Assembly: GCF_002140175.1 (NCBI RefSeq)
Contig: NZ_NGMO01000001.1
Coordinates: 720,504 to 778,196 of the forward strand
Length of the DNA: 57,693 nt
Source: Candidatus Enterococcus wittei
GTDB taxonomy: Bacteria > Bacillota > Bacilli > Lactobacillales > Enterococcaceae
Direction: 5' to 3'
Part shown: positions 1 to 9,031 of the stretch, piece by piece
Numbering within the stretch: position 1 is the stretch's first letter
Layout: every line of letters starts with the position of its first letter
Position numbers and translations under genes: made by a program
Notes under the pieces: model-generated
What the model saw: only the letters and a program-made list of their open reading frames with translations
The model's database searches: none
Told to the model about the DNA's origin: nothing

Positions 1-853
1 CCTCTATACTTTCAATAAAGTCTTTCTCTTGATATTCTAAACAAACTTCATCATATGTAGAACCTGGATATCCAACCACAGATTCATCATAAAATAAATT
101 TCCAAAAATTTTCTTAAATAGGCTGATATTTTTCCCTAATATGGTTATCATTTTACTAAAACCTGATATTAGGTGAATCTTTTTATTAGATATTCTGGCA
201 ATTGCTACTACCATTTCTGAAGTATCAACTAATTTTTCATTTTGCGGGTGAAAAGTACCTGATAGATCAAAATCAATTCCCAATTTTATAAATGCATTTA
301 AATTTTTTATATACAGCATACTCCTCTTATTATTAACTTTAGGAAAAAAAGGAATCACTTTTGCTAATTTTGAAAGTTTTGCATAATTACCTACCGCATG
401 TGGTCCGTAAATCATTGGTGGCCTTATAATAAGAACCTTAAATTTTGAAGTATTTAATGTCCGTATTAAATTTTCCGCTTCTAGTTTAGATTTACCATAA
501 TTATTGATAGGATGAGGAATTGTTTTTTTTGTTATTATGCCCTCTTCTAATCCATAAACAGCCATTGTACTAAAAAAAATAAATTGCTTAACTTTTTCTT
601 TTTGGGATTTTTTAGCAATTTCAACTGCTAAATCTCGATTTATCTTAAAATAGAGTTCCGAAGATACATCTTTTTTATGGACTATTGCTGCTAAATGAAC
701 AACCGTATCATAAGAAGAAAAATCATGTTTTCGCCACTCTTTTCCTCTTACACTTATACTATCAATCTGATAAGCTTCACCAAACTGCATCATCCATTTT
801 TTAAATGAGGTTCCAATATAACTATGTTCTCCAGTAATCAGGATTTTTTTCAT
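1..853 (-). CDS. NAD-dependent epimerase/dehydratase (SDR), C-terminus cut by window edge
   Basis: An extended short-chain dehydrogenase that probably edits a nucleotide sugar for the polysaccharide. 284 full codons are visible and the frame is open to base 1, so the C-terminus lies outside. The N-terminus MKKILITGEHSYIG is a Rossmann nucleotide-binding loop with Ser in place of the middle Gly. The catalytic Ser is followed by the Tyr-Lys pair in NNYGKSKLEAE near residue 155. The start ATG overlaps the sugar transferase stop (ATGA, 850-853), so translation is probably coupled. Its place after an initiating transferase would suit a UDP-sugar 4-reductase or epimerase of the WbpV/WreQ kind, but the substrate cannot be read from sequence. 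Confidence 0.85.
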   Translation of the reverse strand, partial: MKKILITGEHSYIGTSFKKWMMQFGEAYQIDSISVRGKEWRKHDFSSYDTVVHLAAIVHKKDVSSELYFKINRDLAVEIAKKSQKEKVKQFIFFSTMAVYGLEEGIITKKTIPHPINNYGKSKLEAENLIRTLNTSKFKVLIIRPPMIYGPHAVGNYAKLSKLAKVIPFFPKVNNKRSMLYIKNLNAFIKLGIDFDLSGTFHPQNEKLVDTSEMVVAIARISNKKIHLISGFSKMITILGKNISLFKKIFGNLFYDESVVGYPGSTYDEVCLEYQEKDFIESIE

Positions 854-1464
854 TTGTCATCCTCCTTCTTCACTGCCCCAGTACCACCTTCAACTACTCC
901 ATCACTTTTAAATACAGAGACAATCGTCAGAACAAAGCATTTTACATCCATCCAAAATGTGATATGTGCTGTGTATTCACCATCTAGCTTTGATTTATCT
1001 TTAATTTCTAACTCATCCCTACCACTAATTTGTGCTAAGCCAGTCAATCCAGGACGAATATCATTAGCCTTGTATTTATCACGTTCTTCAATAAGATCAT
1101 ACTGGTTCCAAAGAGCTGGTCTAGGACCGATAATTGCCATATCACCTTTTAAAATATTAAATAATTGAGGTAGTTCATCTAAACTTGTTTTTCTCAGAAA
1201 TTTCCCCACTCGTGTAATGTAGAAATCCGGATTAGATAATAAATGTGTAGGTATCTCTTTTGGTGTATCTATTTTCATTGTGCGAAATTTATAAATATTA
1301 AAATATGACTTGTTTTTCCCAACCCGCTTTTGCTTAAAGATCACAGGTCCTTTTGAATCTAATTTGATCAAGATACACAAAAGCAAAAAAATCGGTGATA
1401 GTAAAATAACTCCAACTAAAGATAATAAAAAATCCAACCCTCTTTTTAACCAATCTTTGTACAA
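850..1464 (-). CDS. Undecaprenyl-phosphate sugar phosphotransferase (initiating sugar transferase)
   Basis: Bacterial sugar transferase family (PF02397). It attaches the first sugar-1-phosphate to undecaprenyl phosphate at the membrane and so starts a repeat unit. The protein is 204 aa: one N-terminal hydrophobic segment (about residues 8-32), then the family landmarks FKQKRVG, KFRTM, DELPQLFNILKGDM and GPRP. I chose the TTG at 1464 because GGGGGAG lies at the right spacing before it, 10 bp after the CapD stop. An ATG at 1503 would add 13 residues but overlaps capD and has no clear ribosome binding site. It is the short monotopic form, without the long PglB/WbaP N-terminal membrane domain. 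Confidence 0.9.
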   Translation of the reverse strand: MYKDWLKRGLDFLLSLVGVILLSPIFLLLCILIKLDSKGPVIFKQKRVGKNKSYFNIYKFRTMKIDTPKEIPTHLLSNPDFYITRVGKFLRKTSLDELPQLFNILKGDMAIIGPRPALWNQYDLIEERDKYKANDIRPGLTGLAQISGRDELEIKDKSKLDGEYTAHITFWMDVKCFVLTIVSVFKSDGVVEGGTGAVKKEDDK

Positions 1465-1474
1465 TTTACTCCCC

Positions 1475-3295
1475 CTATTTACTCGAAGCTTTCGCAAAGG
1501 CAACGATTTCTTTTGCTAATTCATGGTCGTCTTCAGGTAACGCATGAACAAAGTCCATGACTTGCTGAAGTGGGTAACCTTTGATGTTTCCAACAAAGAT
1601 CTTTTCATAGACCGCTTCATTATTTTTTTCTTTGTCTAACAGTAATTCTTCGTACAGTTTTTCTCCAGGACGGATCCCTGTTTCGACAATCTCGATCTCG
1701 TCTTCTGAGTATCCACTTAAACGGATCATGTTCTTCGCCAGATCAACAATTCTTACTGGTTCACACATGTCTAGAACAAAGATTTCCCCACCTTTTGCTA
1801 AGGCACCTGCTTGAACGACCAGACGACTTGCTTCGGGGATCGTCATGAAGTAACGTGTCATCCGAAAATCGGTTATTGTGACTGGACCTCCATTGGCGAT
1901 CTGCTCTCTAAATACAGGGATGACACTTCCTCGTGAGCCTAAGACATTGCCAAAACGCACAGCAGAAAACTTAGTATGTCCTTCTTCATTTAATCCTGTG
2001 ACGATCATTTCAGCGATACGTTTTGTTGATCCCATCACATTTGGTGGATTATTGGCTTTATCAGTTGAAACCATCACGAAGTTTTTTACGTTAGCTGCTT
2101 TGGCTGCTTCTGCCACATTTTTTGTGCCATAGACATTATTTTTAACTGCTTCTCTAGGATTGTATTCCATCAGTGGTACATGTTTATGCGCTGCGGCATG
2201 GTAAACGATGTCTGGCTGATATTCTTGCATCAAGCGAAAGATTTTTTTACGGTCTTGGATATCGGCGATAATTGGAATGATTTCAGTGTGACTATTGGAA
2301 TTTTTTATCGTCAATTCACGATGGATCAAATAAATGGAGTTCTCCCCATGACCAACGAGGAGAAGTTTTTTTGGTGAAAATGAAAGGACTTGGCGACAGA
2401 TTTCAGAACCAATGGAACCACCTGCTCCTGTGACAAGAATCACTTTTTCTGAAAGCTGATCTTTGATTTTTTCTAAGTCTAACTGGACTTCTTCTCTGCC
2501 TAAAAGATCGACTACATCGATTTCTTTTAACCGAGAAACGCTGATTTTCCCTGAAACGATTTCTTCAACAGAAGGAATGGTATTCATCTTTACTTCTTTA
2601 TTTTCGATCAGATGAAAAATCTCACGGATTCTCTTACTTGGCAAGGAAGGAATGGCGATTGTGACCACATCAATATTCAATTGATCGATCAATTCAGGTA
2701 AATCATTGGTATTACCTAATATTTTCAAACCAGATAAGTAGGTCTTGTATTTATTGGGATCATCATCGATAAAACCAACTACTTCAATGTCATTGATTGC
2801 TTTGGAACTAATCAAACTATTATATAAAATCCGGCCACCTTCACCGGCACCAATGATCAGTGTACGATTTTTATTTGGTATTCTCCCCCGAGGATGTTCT
2901 TTATGCTCAATATAGATCCGCCAGCCTAAGCGACTACCAATGATCAAGAATAATGACATGACATAGGTCAGGATTTCTAAGCGCAGACTGATCTGTTGTA
3001 AAAATAAGTACAAAAACAAAAAACTAGAAAAAAAGGAACAGCTTACCGCAGCAAAGATCGCAGACATTTCATTTAGGTTCGTATAGCGATTGATCCGTGT
3101 GAATGTTTTGAAAATAGACCCATAACCTAAATACAATATAATCGAACATAACATACTTAATACTAAATAATTGTTCGCAATCCCAACATACGGATCCATG
3201 AAGATATAACTGAGGAAGTTAGAGATTGCTAGTAATAGACTATCTACCAACACCAATATCATTACTTTTCTTTTTCTTGTAAGCTCAAACAACAC
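1475..3295 (-). CDS. capD: CapD/WbpM-like membrane nucleotide-sugar dehydratase
   Basis: 606-aa polysaccharide biosynthesis protein. In this family the reaction is UDP-GlcNAc 4,6-dehydration, the first step toward deoxy-amino sugars. Four hydrophobic segments fill about residues 10-115. A CoA-binding-like Rossmann domain follows (LIIGAGEGG near 148), then the catalytic SDR domain starting VTGAGGSIGSE near 290. The catalytic region reads STDKANNPPNVMGSTK, with Met replacing the usual SDR Tyr, as is normal for CapD/WbpM enzymes. The start is GTG, preceded by AGGGGG. It lies 20 bp from the phosphatase gene in the same operon and fits an E. faecium-type capsule locus. Confidence 0.9.
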   Translation of the reverse strand: MLFELTRKRKVMILVLVDSLLLAISNFLSYIFMDPYVGIANNYLVLSMLCSIILYLGYGSIFKTFTRINRYTNLNEMSAIFAAVSCSFFSSFLFLYLFLQQISLRLEILTYVMSLFLIIGSRLGWRIYIEHKEHPRGRIPNKNRTLIIGAGEGGRILYNSLISSKAINDIEVVGFIDDDPNKYKTYLSGLKILGNTNDLPELIDQLNIDVVTIAIPSLPSKRIREIFHLIENKEVKMNTIPSVEEIVSGKISVSRLKEIDVVDLLGREEVQLDLEKIKDQLSEKVILVTGAGGSIGSEICRQVLSFSPKKLLLVGHGENSIYLIHRELTIKNSNSHTEIIPIIADIQDRKKIFRLMQEYQPDIVYHAAAHKHVPLMEYNPREAVKNNVYGTKNVAEAAKAANVKNFVMVSTDKANNPPNVMGSTKRIAEMIVTGLNEEGHTKFSAVRFGNVLGSRGSVIPVFREQIANGGPVTITDFRMTRYFMTIPEASRLVVQAGALAKGGEIFVLDMCEPVRIVDLAKNMIRLSGYSEDEIEIVETGIRPGEKLYEELLLDKEKNNEAVYEKIFVGNIKGYPLQQVMDFVHALPEDDHELAKEIVAFAKASSK

Positions 3296-3315
3296 TTTTG
3301 CCCCCTAAATAACTT

Positions 3316-4056
3316 TTATACGATCGGCCCATAATCTTTTGCGGTGATCTTTACTCCGTTGACCACGTCTCTAGTGACTTGATCCATCATTTCGATCTTT
3401 TGTTGGCCAAATTTCTTTTCGACAGTCTTATACGCTTTAGCCATATAGAAATCTCGGTCTTTCCGACTATGGGCATCTGAAGCGATCATTTGGACAAGAT
3501 TATGTTCAATCAATTTTTCACTCAGTTTTTTCACTTGTTTTCCATAGATACCAACTAAACTAGGTGCTGTTAACTGAGCCAAACATCCCATATTCAAATA
3601 AGGGAGTAACAAATTGGGTTCTTCTTGAAATCCGAGATTTCTTTCTGGATGTACGATAATTGGAATGATACCCATTTTACGTAGCTCAAAAAATAAACTT
3701 TCGGTGTAATCAGGAATGTTACGAGTGGGAAGTTCTGCCAACAAGTAGCGATCTGTGACGTCAGCAAACAAGATCTTATCCTGTTTGATTTCATCAATCA
3801 GTTCTCGCTTGATTCTTACTTCTTGACCTTCAAATAACGTTAAAGGAATATTGCGGGCATCGAATTCTTTTTGCAAGGCTTCGACTGATTTTATAACATC
3901 TGTTTTCTCATTGGTATAACGTTGGTTATGATGGGGGGTGCACAAAATATGAGTGATTCCTTGTCGAACGGCTTCTTTGGCCATGGCGATCGAATCAGCG
4001 AGCGTTTTCGCCCCGTCATCGACCCCCGGTAAAATATGACAATGTAAATCAATCAT
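3316..4056 (-). CDS. ywqE: PHP-family protein-tyrosine phosphatase (CpsB/Wzh/YwqE)
   Basis: 246 aa, the usual length for this Mn-dependent phosphatase, which dephosphorylates the tyrosine tail of the cognate BY-kinase and so sets polysaccharide length and amount. Metal ligands are visible: MIDLHCHILPGVDDG at the N-terminus, CTPHH near residue 40, EGQEVR near 77, VHPERN near 138 and ASDAHS near 191. It lies directly downstream of the kinase (17-bp gap), the standard Wzh position. It is cytoplasmic, with no membrane segments. Confidence 0.93.
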   Translation of the reverse strand: MIDLHCHILPGVDDGAKTLADSIAMAKEAVRQGITHILCTPHHNQRYTNEKTDVIKSVEALQKEFDARNIPLTLFEGQEVRIKRELIDEIKQDKILFADVTDRYLLAELPTRNIPDYTESLFFELRKMGIIPIIVHPERNLGFQEEPNLLLPYLNMGCLAQLTAPSLVGIYGKQVKKLSEKLIEHNLVQMIASDAHSRKDRDFYMAKAYKTVEKKFGQQKIEMMDQVTRDVVNGVKITAKDYGPIV

Positions 4057-4073
4057 TTTCGGTCACTTCCTTA

Positions 4074-4754
4074 CTAATAATAATAATAATTGACATCTGC
4101 ATTAGCCTTTGCCCCGTTGTAGACAACACCTAGGATTCTTGCTTGTGCAATCGTCAATAACTCTTTTGCTTTCAATAACTCATATTTGATGGTTTTTCTC
4201 TCTCTAACTACTAAGAGTGTCCCATCGGTTTTTGCTGCTAAGATCTGCGCATCTGTCACAGTCGCAATCGGTGGCAAGTCGAAGATTACTAGATCAAACT
4301 TTGCGGCTAACTCAGCAATGATCTCTTCCATTCGTTTAGAATCTAACATTTCGGAAGGATTCGGTGGTTTTGGTCCACTTGTCATGACCCAGAGATTTTC
4401 CACAGCACTTGGGGAGTAATAGTTTTCTGCTTGACCTCCTCGATCGCCAATATAATTACTTAGACCATTGACATTAGGTAATTGGAACGTCAATGCAACA
4501 CTTGGCTTACGTAGATCAGCATCCACGATCAATACTCGTTTGCCACTATTGGCAAAAACAACCGCTAAATTGGCCGCAGTGGTGGACTTTCCTTCACCAG
4601 GACCTGAAGAAGTGACGACCATTGTCTTTAGTTCTTGATCAACGGAAGCAAATTGGATGTTGGAACGAATGGTTCGGTATTGTTCGGAAACCATGGCATT
4701 TTTATCAGTGATACTTAAAAGGGAAACAGGTAAAATTGTATTTTTCTTTTTCAT
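4074..4754 (-). CDS. ywqD: BY-type tyrosine kinase (CpsD/Wze/YwqD)
   Basis: 226-aa cytoplasmic tyrosine autokinase. Walker A is GPGEGKST at residues 51-58, Walker A' is LIVDADLRKP at about 75-84, and Walker B is VIFDLPP. The protein ends in a tyrosine cluster, NYYYY (223-226), encoded by four TAT codons just before a TAG stop. This tail is the family's autophosphorylation site. Activation needs the membrane partner encoded 11 bp upstream, and the phosphatase gene follows. Together these regulate export and chain length of the polysaccharide. The TAT run could be prone to slippage (see findings). Confidence 0.94.
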   Translation of the reverse strand: MKKKNTILPVSLLSITDKNAMVSEQYRTIRSNIQFASVDQELKTMVVTSSGPGEGKSTTAANLAVVFANSGKRVLIVDADLRKPSVALTFQLPNVNGLSNYIGDRGGQAENYYSPSAVENLWVMTSGPKPPNPSEMLDSKRMEEIIAELAAKFDLVIFDLPPIATVTDAQILAAKTDGTLLVVRERKTIKYELLKAKELLTIAQARILGVVYNGAKANADVNYYYY

Positions 4755-4765
4755 GCAACTTCTCC

Positions 4766-5542
4766 TTATACACGTTTTCGTGAACGACGGCTTTCTCTTG
4801 CTTCATTTGTTTCAATTGTCTCTGTCGGTATTGTTTGAAACATCCGGCCGTTTTCAAGTTCTTTCTTCGTCATCTCATTCACTTCTCCAAGAATTGGTAA
4901 GCCTAACTCTTCTGTGACGAAACGTTCATCTTTGACGGTTTTGTCCAACAATTCCAATAAAAAAGCAAGTCCGACACCAATCATCAATCCGATCAACCCA
5001 CCGATCAAAACGTTCAATTTATTGTTAGGTGAAACAGGTACAGGATTGCTTTGAGCGGTTGAAGTAATTGTCACTTTATTGACATTCAGTACATCTGTTG
5101 CTTTTGACTGGAACGTTTGAGCAGTGACATTGGCAATATCAGCCGCATGATCTGGATTATCTGCCGTAGCTACGATCTGGAACATCTGTGAGTTTTGGGA
5201 TTGTTCCACGCTGATGATTTCTTTCAATTGACCCTTTGTCAAACTTTGGGCATGTTCTTGTTCAAGTTGTTTTTGGACATCATTGATGACGACATCTCCC
5301 AAGATCATGTCTTTGTAGGTATTGATCAACATGACATTGGCGTTCACATCTTGTAGATTGGTATTCGTGTTTTCAGCTTTTGACTGAACGATCAACTCTG
5401 CTGATGCACTATATTTTGGGGTGATCAAAAAGAACGTCAACCCAGCAGCGATCGCAAAGCCTGCAAGCATCGTCGCTAAGATGAGTAACCATCGCTTCCG
5501 TACAATGCCAAATAATTCTCCTAAACTAATCGTTTCTTCCAT
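4766..5542 (-). CDS. ywqC: Wzz/CpsC-type chain-length regulator and tyrosine kinase modulator
   Basis: 258-aa membrane protein with the Wzz topology: a transmembrane helix at about residues 18-40, an extracellular coiled region, and a second helix at about 180-203, followed by a cytoplasmic tail of about 55 residues that in this family docks and activates the BY-kinase. The segment before the second helix contains PVSPNNKLN, the proline-rich pattern typical of Wzz proteins. It is separated by only 19 bp from the upstream membrane-protein gene, so the sortase cassette and the polysaccharide genes probably share a transcript. Confidence 0.92.
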   Translation of the reverse strand: MEETISLGELFGIVRKRWLLILATMLAGFAIAAGLTFFLITPKYSASAELIVQSKAENTNTNLQDVNANVMLINTYKDMILGDVVINDVQKQLEQEHAQSLTKGQLKEIISVEQSQNSQMFQIVATADNPDHAADIANVTAQTFQSKATDVLNVNKVTITSTAQSNPVPVSPNNKLNVLIGGLIGLMIGVGLAFLLELLDKTVKDERFVTEELGLPILGEVNEMTKKELENGRMFQTIPTETIETNEARESRRSRKRV

Positions 5543-5561
5543 TTTTTCTCCACTTTCTATT

Positions 5562-6416
5562 TTAGTATCTTTTTTTGACTTTACGTCTTCGAAGCATTTC
5601 GCTTAAAAGCCAGACGATCAAACTACCAACGAGCAGTACGATCCCCCACTGGATGAATGTAACAATAAAATCGGTGAGATAAGTTGTTAGAAAATGATAA
5701 AGCGATTTTGAATTGATACCGATACGCTCAATCATTTTAGATAGGTATACAAAAAGCGGTAATGCTAAAAGCATTAATCCGGCGCCACCAATTGCGTAAC
5801 TTAAATAGCGTAACGCACGGTGGAAGAAGCGAGTATCAATCGCAATAAGTGCAATAATCATCAAGGCAGTAACCGTCAACGAAAAAAAGATCATCAAAGT
5901 CAATGTTTTTGAATAGCCCATCACTTGTTTTCCATACACTAAAAGGTACGGGATCTCGATGTAATCACTGAAAGACTGTGCGGCAGAATTTTTCAAATTA
6001 TCGATGGATTGTTGCGTTTGCGCAGTAATCTCATAATTTTTTTCTTTCGCATAATCTTCGACTTTTTGCTGGATCTTTTCTTTGACTTCCTCTGTTCCTT
6101 CAATTAAAAACGGTATATCTGTATAGATACTTCGAATATAGTGCGAAACATTTTTTTGGACATATGCCCTTGGTACCGTGTCAGCTAATACTTCTGCAGG
6201 AATGTTACTTCCTCTTCCAAGATCGCTGATTCTTTCATTGATTTCTGTCGTAATCGTTTCAACATAATTTGACTCTTGCATCGCTTCTTCCATGAATTGT
6301 TGATTGAACAAAGTGGTTTTTAAAACGAGCAAAGTCATACCGGCAAATAAGCTGAGTGAACAAATGAATGTCAGCACCCAGCGTGATGCCTTTTGCATAA
6401 ATTTTTGCTTACTCAT
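5562..6416 (-). CDS. Polytopic membrane protein of the sortase cassette, function unknown
   Basis: 284 aa. One N-terminal hydrophobic segment (about 13-33) is followed by about 130 mostly hydrophilic residues predicted outside the cell, then three strong transmembrane helices (about 171-195, 204-227, 250-274) and a basic tail (RRRKVKKRY). I do not recognise a named family. It sits 9 bp after the sortase gene and 19 bp before the Wzz-like gene, so it links the sortase pair to the polysaccharide operon. It might scaffold or regulate the sortase or present the substrate, but that is inference from position only. Confidence 0.8.
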   Translation of the reverse strand: MSKQKFMQKASRWVLTFICSLSLFAGMTLLVLKTTLFNQQFMEEAMQESNYVETITTEINERISDLGRGSNIPAEVLADTVPRAYVQKNVSHYIRSIYTDIPFLIEGTEEVKEKIQQKVEDYAKEKNYEITAQTQQSIDNLKNSAAQSFSDYIEIPYLLVYGKQVMGYSKTLTLMIFFSLTVTALMIIALIAIDTRFFHRALRYLSYAIGGAGLMLLALPLFVYLSKMIERIGINSKSLYHFLTTYLTDFIVTFIQWGIVLLVGSLIVWLLSEMLRRRKVKKRY

Positions 6417-6425
6417 AGTTCCCTC

Positions 6426-7112
6426 CTATTTATTAGGATTGATCAACGGACCTTCAACCAGCTCACAGATAACGAAAAGCCGTTCATCCGTCATTCCTAA
6501 ACTATCAACAGGATAGCAAGTGTAGAGAAGTAAGAGTGGTTTGTCTCTTTGACTGATCAATTGATTGATTTCTGGATCATCTTTGTGACGAATAACCGTT
6601 TCTTTGACTTGGTATTGGTAATTTGCATAGGTCGTATTTGCAGTCACGATATCATTCGTTTGAATCCCACTTAGTTTACCGAAACCATCTACATTATGGC
6701 CACCGACTAATGTAGTTCCCACTTCACCTATGTAAACGGAACCCATATATTGTCCGGCACCTTTTCTTAATATCTCATCGGTATCTCCAAAATACAAAGG
6801 CACATTCAATTTCAAAGCATCCACAATGATTTCTCCGTAACGTTCTCCACCTCGAGGGTAAGTGATCTTACTAGAAGCTAATTCATTGTTTTTATCTTTT
6901 TCAACATCTTGATCATTGATTGCTTCAAATGTCTGCTCTTTCGTGTCAAATGATGGCACATCTGACAATAAGAATAGATTTAAGGAAGATGTTGCAAAGT
7001 GAATGACAGGTCGCCCAATCACGTACATGAGAGAATAACCAACTGCTAAAAAAAAGATAGGGACAAAAAGCATTGCCCCTAATCTTTTCAGCAGCTTGCG
7101 CTTTTTATGCAA
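6426..7112 (-). CDS. Sortase, class D-like transpeptidase
   Basis: 228 aa with an N-terminal membrane anchor (about 11-33) and a sortase domain. The catalytic triad is visible: His139 in VGGHNVDG, Cys199 in LLYTCYP and Arg211 in DERLFV. TCYP followed by a short loop to DERLFV resembles class D sortases more than housekeeping SrtA (TLxTC). The ATG overlaps the end of the substrate gene by 8 bp, so the two are translationally linked. The enzyme would cleave the neighbour's sorting motif and join it to peptidoglycan or another nucleophile. Class assignment needs a profile search. Confidence 0.88.
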   Translation of the reverse strand: MHKKRKLLKRLGAMLFVPIFFLAVGYSLMYVIGRPVIHFATSSLNLFLLSDVPSFDTKEQTFEAINDQDVEKDKNNELASSKITYPRGGERYGEIIVDALKLNVPLYFGDTDEILRKGAGQYMGSVYIGEVGTTLVGGHNVDGFGKLSGIQTNDIVTANTTYANYQYQVKETVIRHKDDPEINQLISQRDKPLLLLYTCYPVDSLGMTDERLFVICELVEGPLINPNK

Positions 7113-7686
7113 TTTTCGTTTTTCTTCCTACTACGACCGCACCTGCTGCGACTAATAGTAATGAAGCAATGGCAATTGCACTTGAGGCAAAGTTAGCACC
7201 TGTTTGTTTCACTGGTGAGTTCGTACTGAAAGCTAGTGACGTTGACCCATCAGCATTTTTCATACCGATTTGAATATCACTTAAATTCCAACTTAAAACC
7301 ACCAAACCCAACGCATCAGCAACTCGCGTCACTTCTTGTTGGATCTGTAGAATAACATCTCGTGGCAACGCACGGATTAAATCATCCAGCGTATTCACTC
7401 CTGACATATCGATTGTTACTGCACTTAATAGATTACGTACGTTTTCGATACCAGAAACAGCAATATCCACTTGTGCATCGGTTAAATCATTTTGTTTCAA
7501 ATGATTTTCGGCTTGTGTGATATACGTAGCAGGAACAGTAAATTCTTTATCCTGGATACGTACTGGTTCGTTCAACAAGTCAAGGATCCGTTGCTCATTC
7601 GCATTGATCGCTCCAGCAGCATCGACTGGTACAGTAAACAATAAAACAGTGAAAAGTACAATTATAGAACTGACAAACTTTTTCAT
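7105..7686 (-). CDS. Small cell-surface protein with non-canonical sorting signal (sortase substrate)
   Basis: 193 aa. There is a clear signal peptide (cleavage likely after VDAAG, near residue 25), a helical extracellular domain of about 100 residues, and a C-terminal sorting signal: SPVKQTG (157-163), a hydrophobic stretch (166-186) and a basic tail GRKTKIA. The motif keeps the T-G of LPXTG but has VKQ in place of LPX, so the partner sortase should have altered specificity. AGGAGG precedes the ATG, and it is the first gene of the long minus-strand operon. The mature domain (QRILDLLNEPVRIQDKEFTV) belongs to no family I can name. Confidence 0.85.
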   Translation of the reverse strand: MKKFVSSIIVLFTVLLFTVPVDAAGAINANEQRILDLLNEPVRIQDKEFTVPATYITQAENHLKQNDLTDAQVDIAVSGIENVRNLLSAVTIDMSGVNTLDDLIRALPRDVILQIQQEVTRVADALGLVVLSWNLSDIQIGMKNADGSTSLAFSTNSPVKQTGANFASSAIAIASLLLVAAGAVVVGRKTKIA

Positions 7687-7746
7687 TCATTCGACCTCCT
7701 TTGCTATATTATAATAGGAAGAATTTTACGCTTCCATAACACCTAT

Positions 7747-7778
7747 GTAGAAAATAACGGTTTATTTTTATTTTCTAC
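7747..7778. promoter_or_regulatory. Inverted repeat in the leader of the sortase/polysaccharide operon
   Basis: GTAGAAAAT (7747-7755) and ATTTTCTAC (7770-7778) form a perfect 9-bp inverted repeat 60 bp upstream of the surface-protein start. A TATAAT-like box lies between it and the AGGAGG site. It could be an operator or an mRNA leader hairpin. The remaining bases to 8005 show no gene and no clear terminator for tsaD. Confidence 0.4.
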
Positions 7779-8005
7779 AAATTTAATACTATCATATAGA
7801 TTTGCGTGAGACAATTTATAGAACCCGGTTTCAAAAATTTATTTTAGCTTGAACCTTCTTGGAATATCAAGACACAAATCGTATCAAATGTCTAGGAAAA
7901 TTCTCAATATTTATTCCTATTATTTCATAAATCACATGATTCTATCTATCCTACATTCAATATGGAAATTCACATATTCTTTATTGCTTTTTAACATAAC
8001 TAAAA

Positions 8006-9031
8006 TCAAGCCAATGTTGCTCCTGGTTCGGCATTTAACCGGTAATCTGCCACATGTCCTTTTTGCCATTCGATATGTGCAGCTGCACCGATCATGGCAG
8101 CATTATCCCCACAAAGTCGTAAAGGGGGAATAATCAATTCAACTTCAGGCAACTCTTGATTCAACGTTTCAGCTAATTTTTCTCGTAATCCTTGATTCGC
8201 TGCGACCCCTCCCGCTACGATCAATTGTTTAATGGGATAAGCTTTACATGCTCGCAAGGTTTTTGTAACTAAGACTTCGATGACACTTGCTTGGAAACTA
8301 GCGGCCAGATCAGCCTTATCTAAGCTTTCCTCTCGTTGTTGCGCATTATGCACCAAATTGATGAATGCACTTTTCAAACCACTGAAACTAAAGTCATAAT
8401 TGGGTTCGTGGATCATGGCACGAGGAAAATCATAAATATCCTTTCCTTGGTGAGCCAATTGATCGATTTCCTTTCCACTAGGATAGCTCAACCCCAATAC
8501 ACGTCCTACTTTGTCGTAAGCTTCACCTGCTGCATCGTCTCTTGTTTCCCCGATGATCTCATATGAACCATCTTCTTCCATATAGACGAGTTCTGTATGC
8601 CCACCACTGACAAGTAAAGCCATCAATGGAAACTTAAATGGTTGCACATAACGAGCCGCATAAATATGGCCGGCCATGTGATTGACTGGGATCAAAGGTA
8701 AATCATTGGCCCAAGCAAAGGCTTTGGCTGCTGAAATACCGATCAGTAGGGAGCCAACGAGACCTGGACCATAAGTCACAGCAACTGCGGATAGCTGATC
8801 AGTGGTAACTTTGGCTTCTTCTAATGCTTCGTTGATACACAAAGTGATTTGTTCCACATGATGTCGACTCGCCACTTCAGGTACGACACCGCCAAATCGT
8901 TTGTGACTGTTGATTTGTGAAGCGACGATGTTGGAGAGGATCTCATGACCCTCTTTCACCACAGCCACACTTGTTTCATCACAGCTTGATTCGATTGCTA
9001 GAATTAATTCTGGCTTGTTTTCTTCATTCAT
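8006..9031 (-). CDS. tsaD: tRNA N6-threonylcarbamoyladenosine transferase TsaD
   Basis: 341-aa ASKHA-fold protein. With TsaB, TsaC and TsaE it makes t6A at position 37 of ANN-decoding tRNAs. The signatures are [14 protein letters not shown] at the N-terminus, the metal-binding [10 protein letters not shown] near residue 110, VSGGHTELV and [11 protein letters not shown] chose the ATG at 9031, in an ATGA overlap with rimI and after GGAG. An upstream in-frame start at 9061 would add ten residues inside rimI. It is the last gene of the operon tsaB-GNAT-rimI-tsaD. Confidence 0.97.
   Translation of the reverse strand: MNEENKPELILAIESSCDETSVAVVKEGHEILSNIVASQINSHKRFGGVVPEVASRHHVEQITLCINEALEEAKVTTDQLSAVAVTYGPGLVGSLLIGISAAKAFAWANDLPLIPVNHMAGHIYAARYVQPFKFPLMALLVSGGHTELVYMEEDGSYEIIGETRDDAAGEAYDKVGRVLGLSYPSGKEIDQLAHQGKDIYDFPRAMIHEPNYDFSFSGLKSAFINLVHNAQQREESLDKADLAASFQASVIEVLVTKTLRACKAYPIKQLIVAGGVAANQGLREKLAETLNQELPEVELIIPPLRLCGDNAAMIGAAAHIEWQKGHVADYRLNAEPGATLA

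Noticed and set aside
824-2377. Plus-strand ORFs opposite the polysaccharide genes
   Set aside because: They are antisense shadows of well-supported minus-strand genes and lack ribosome sites and family features.
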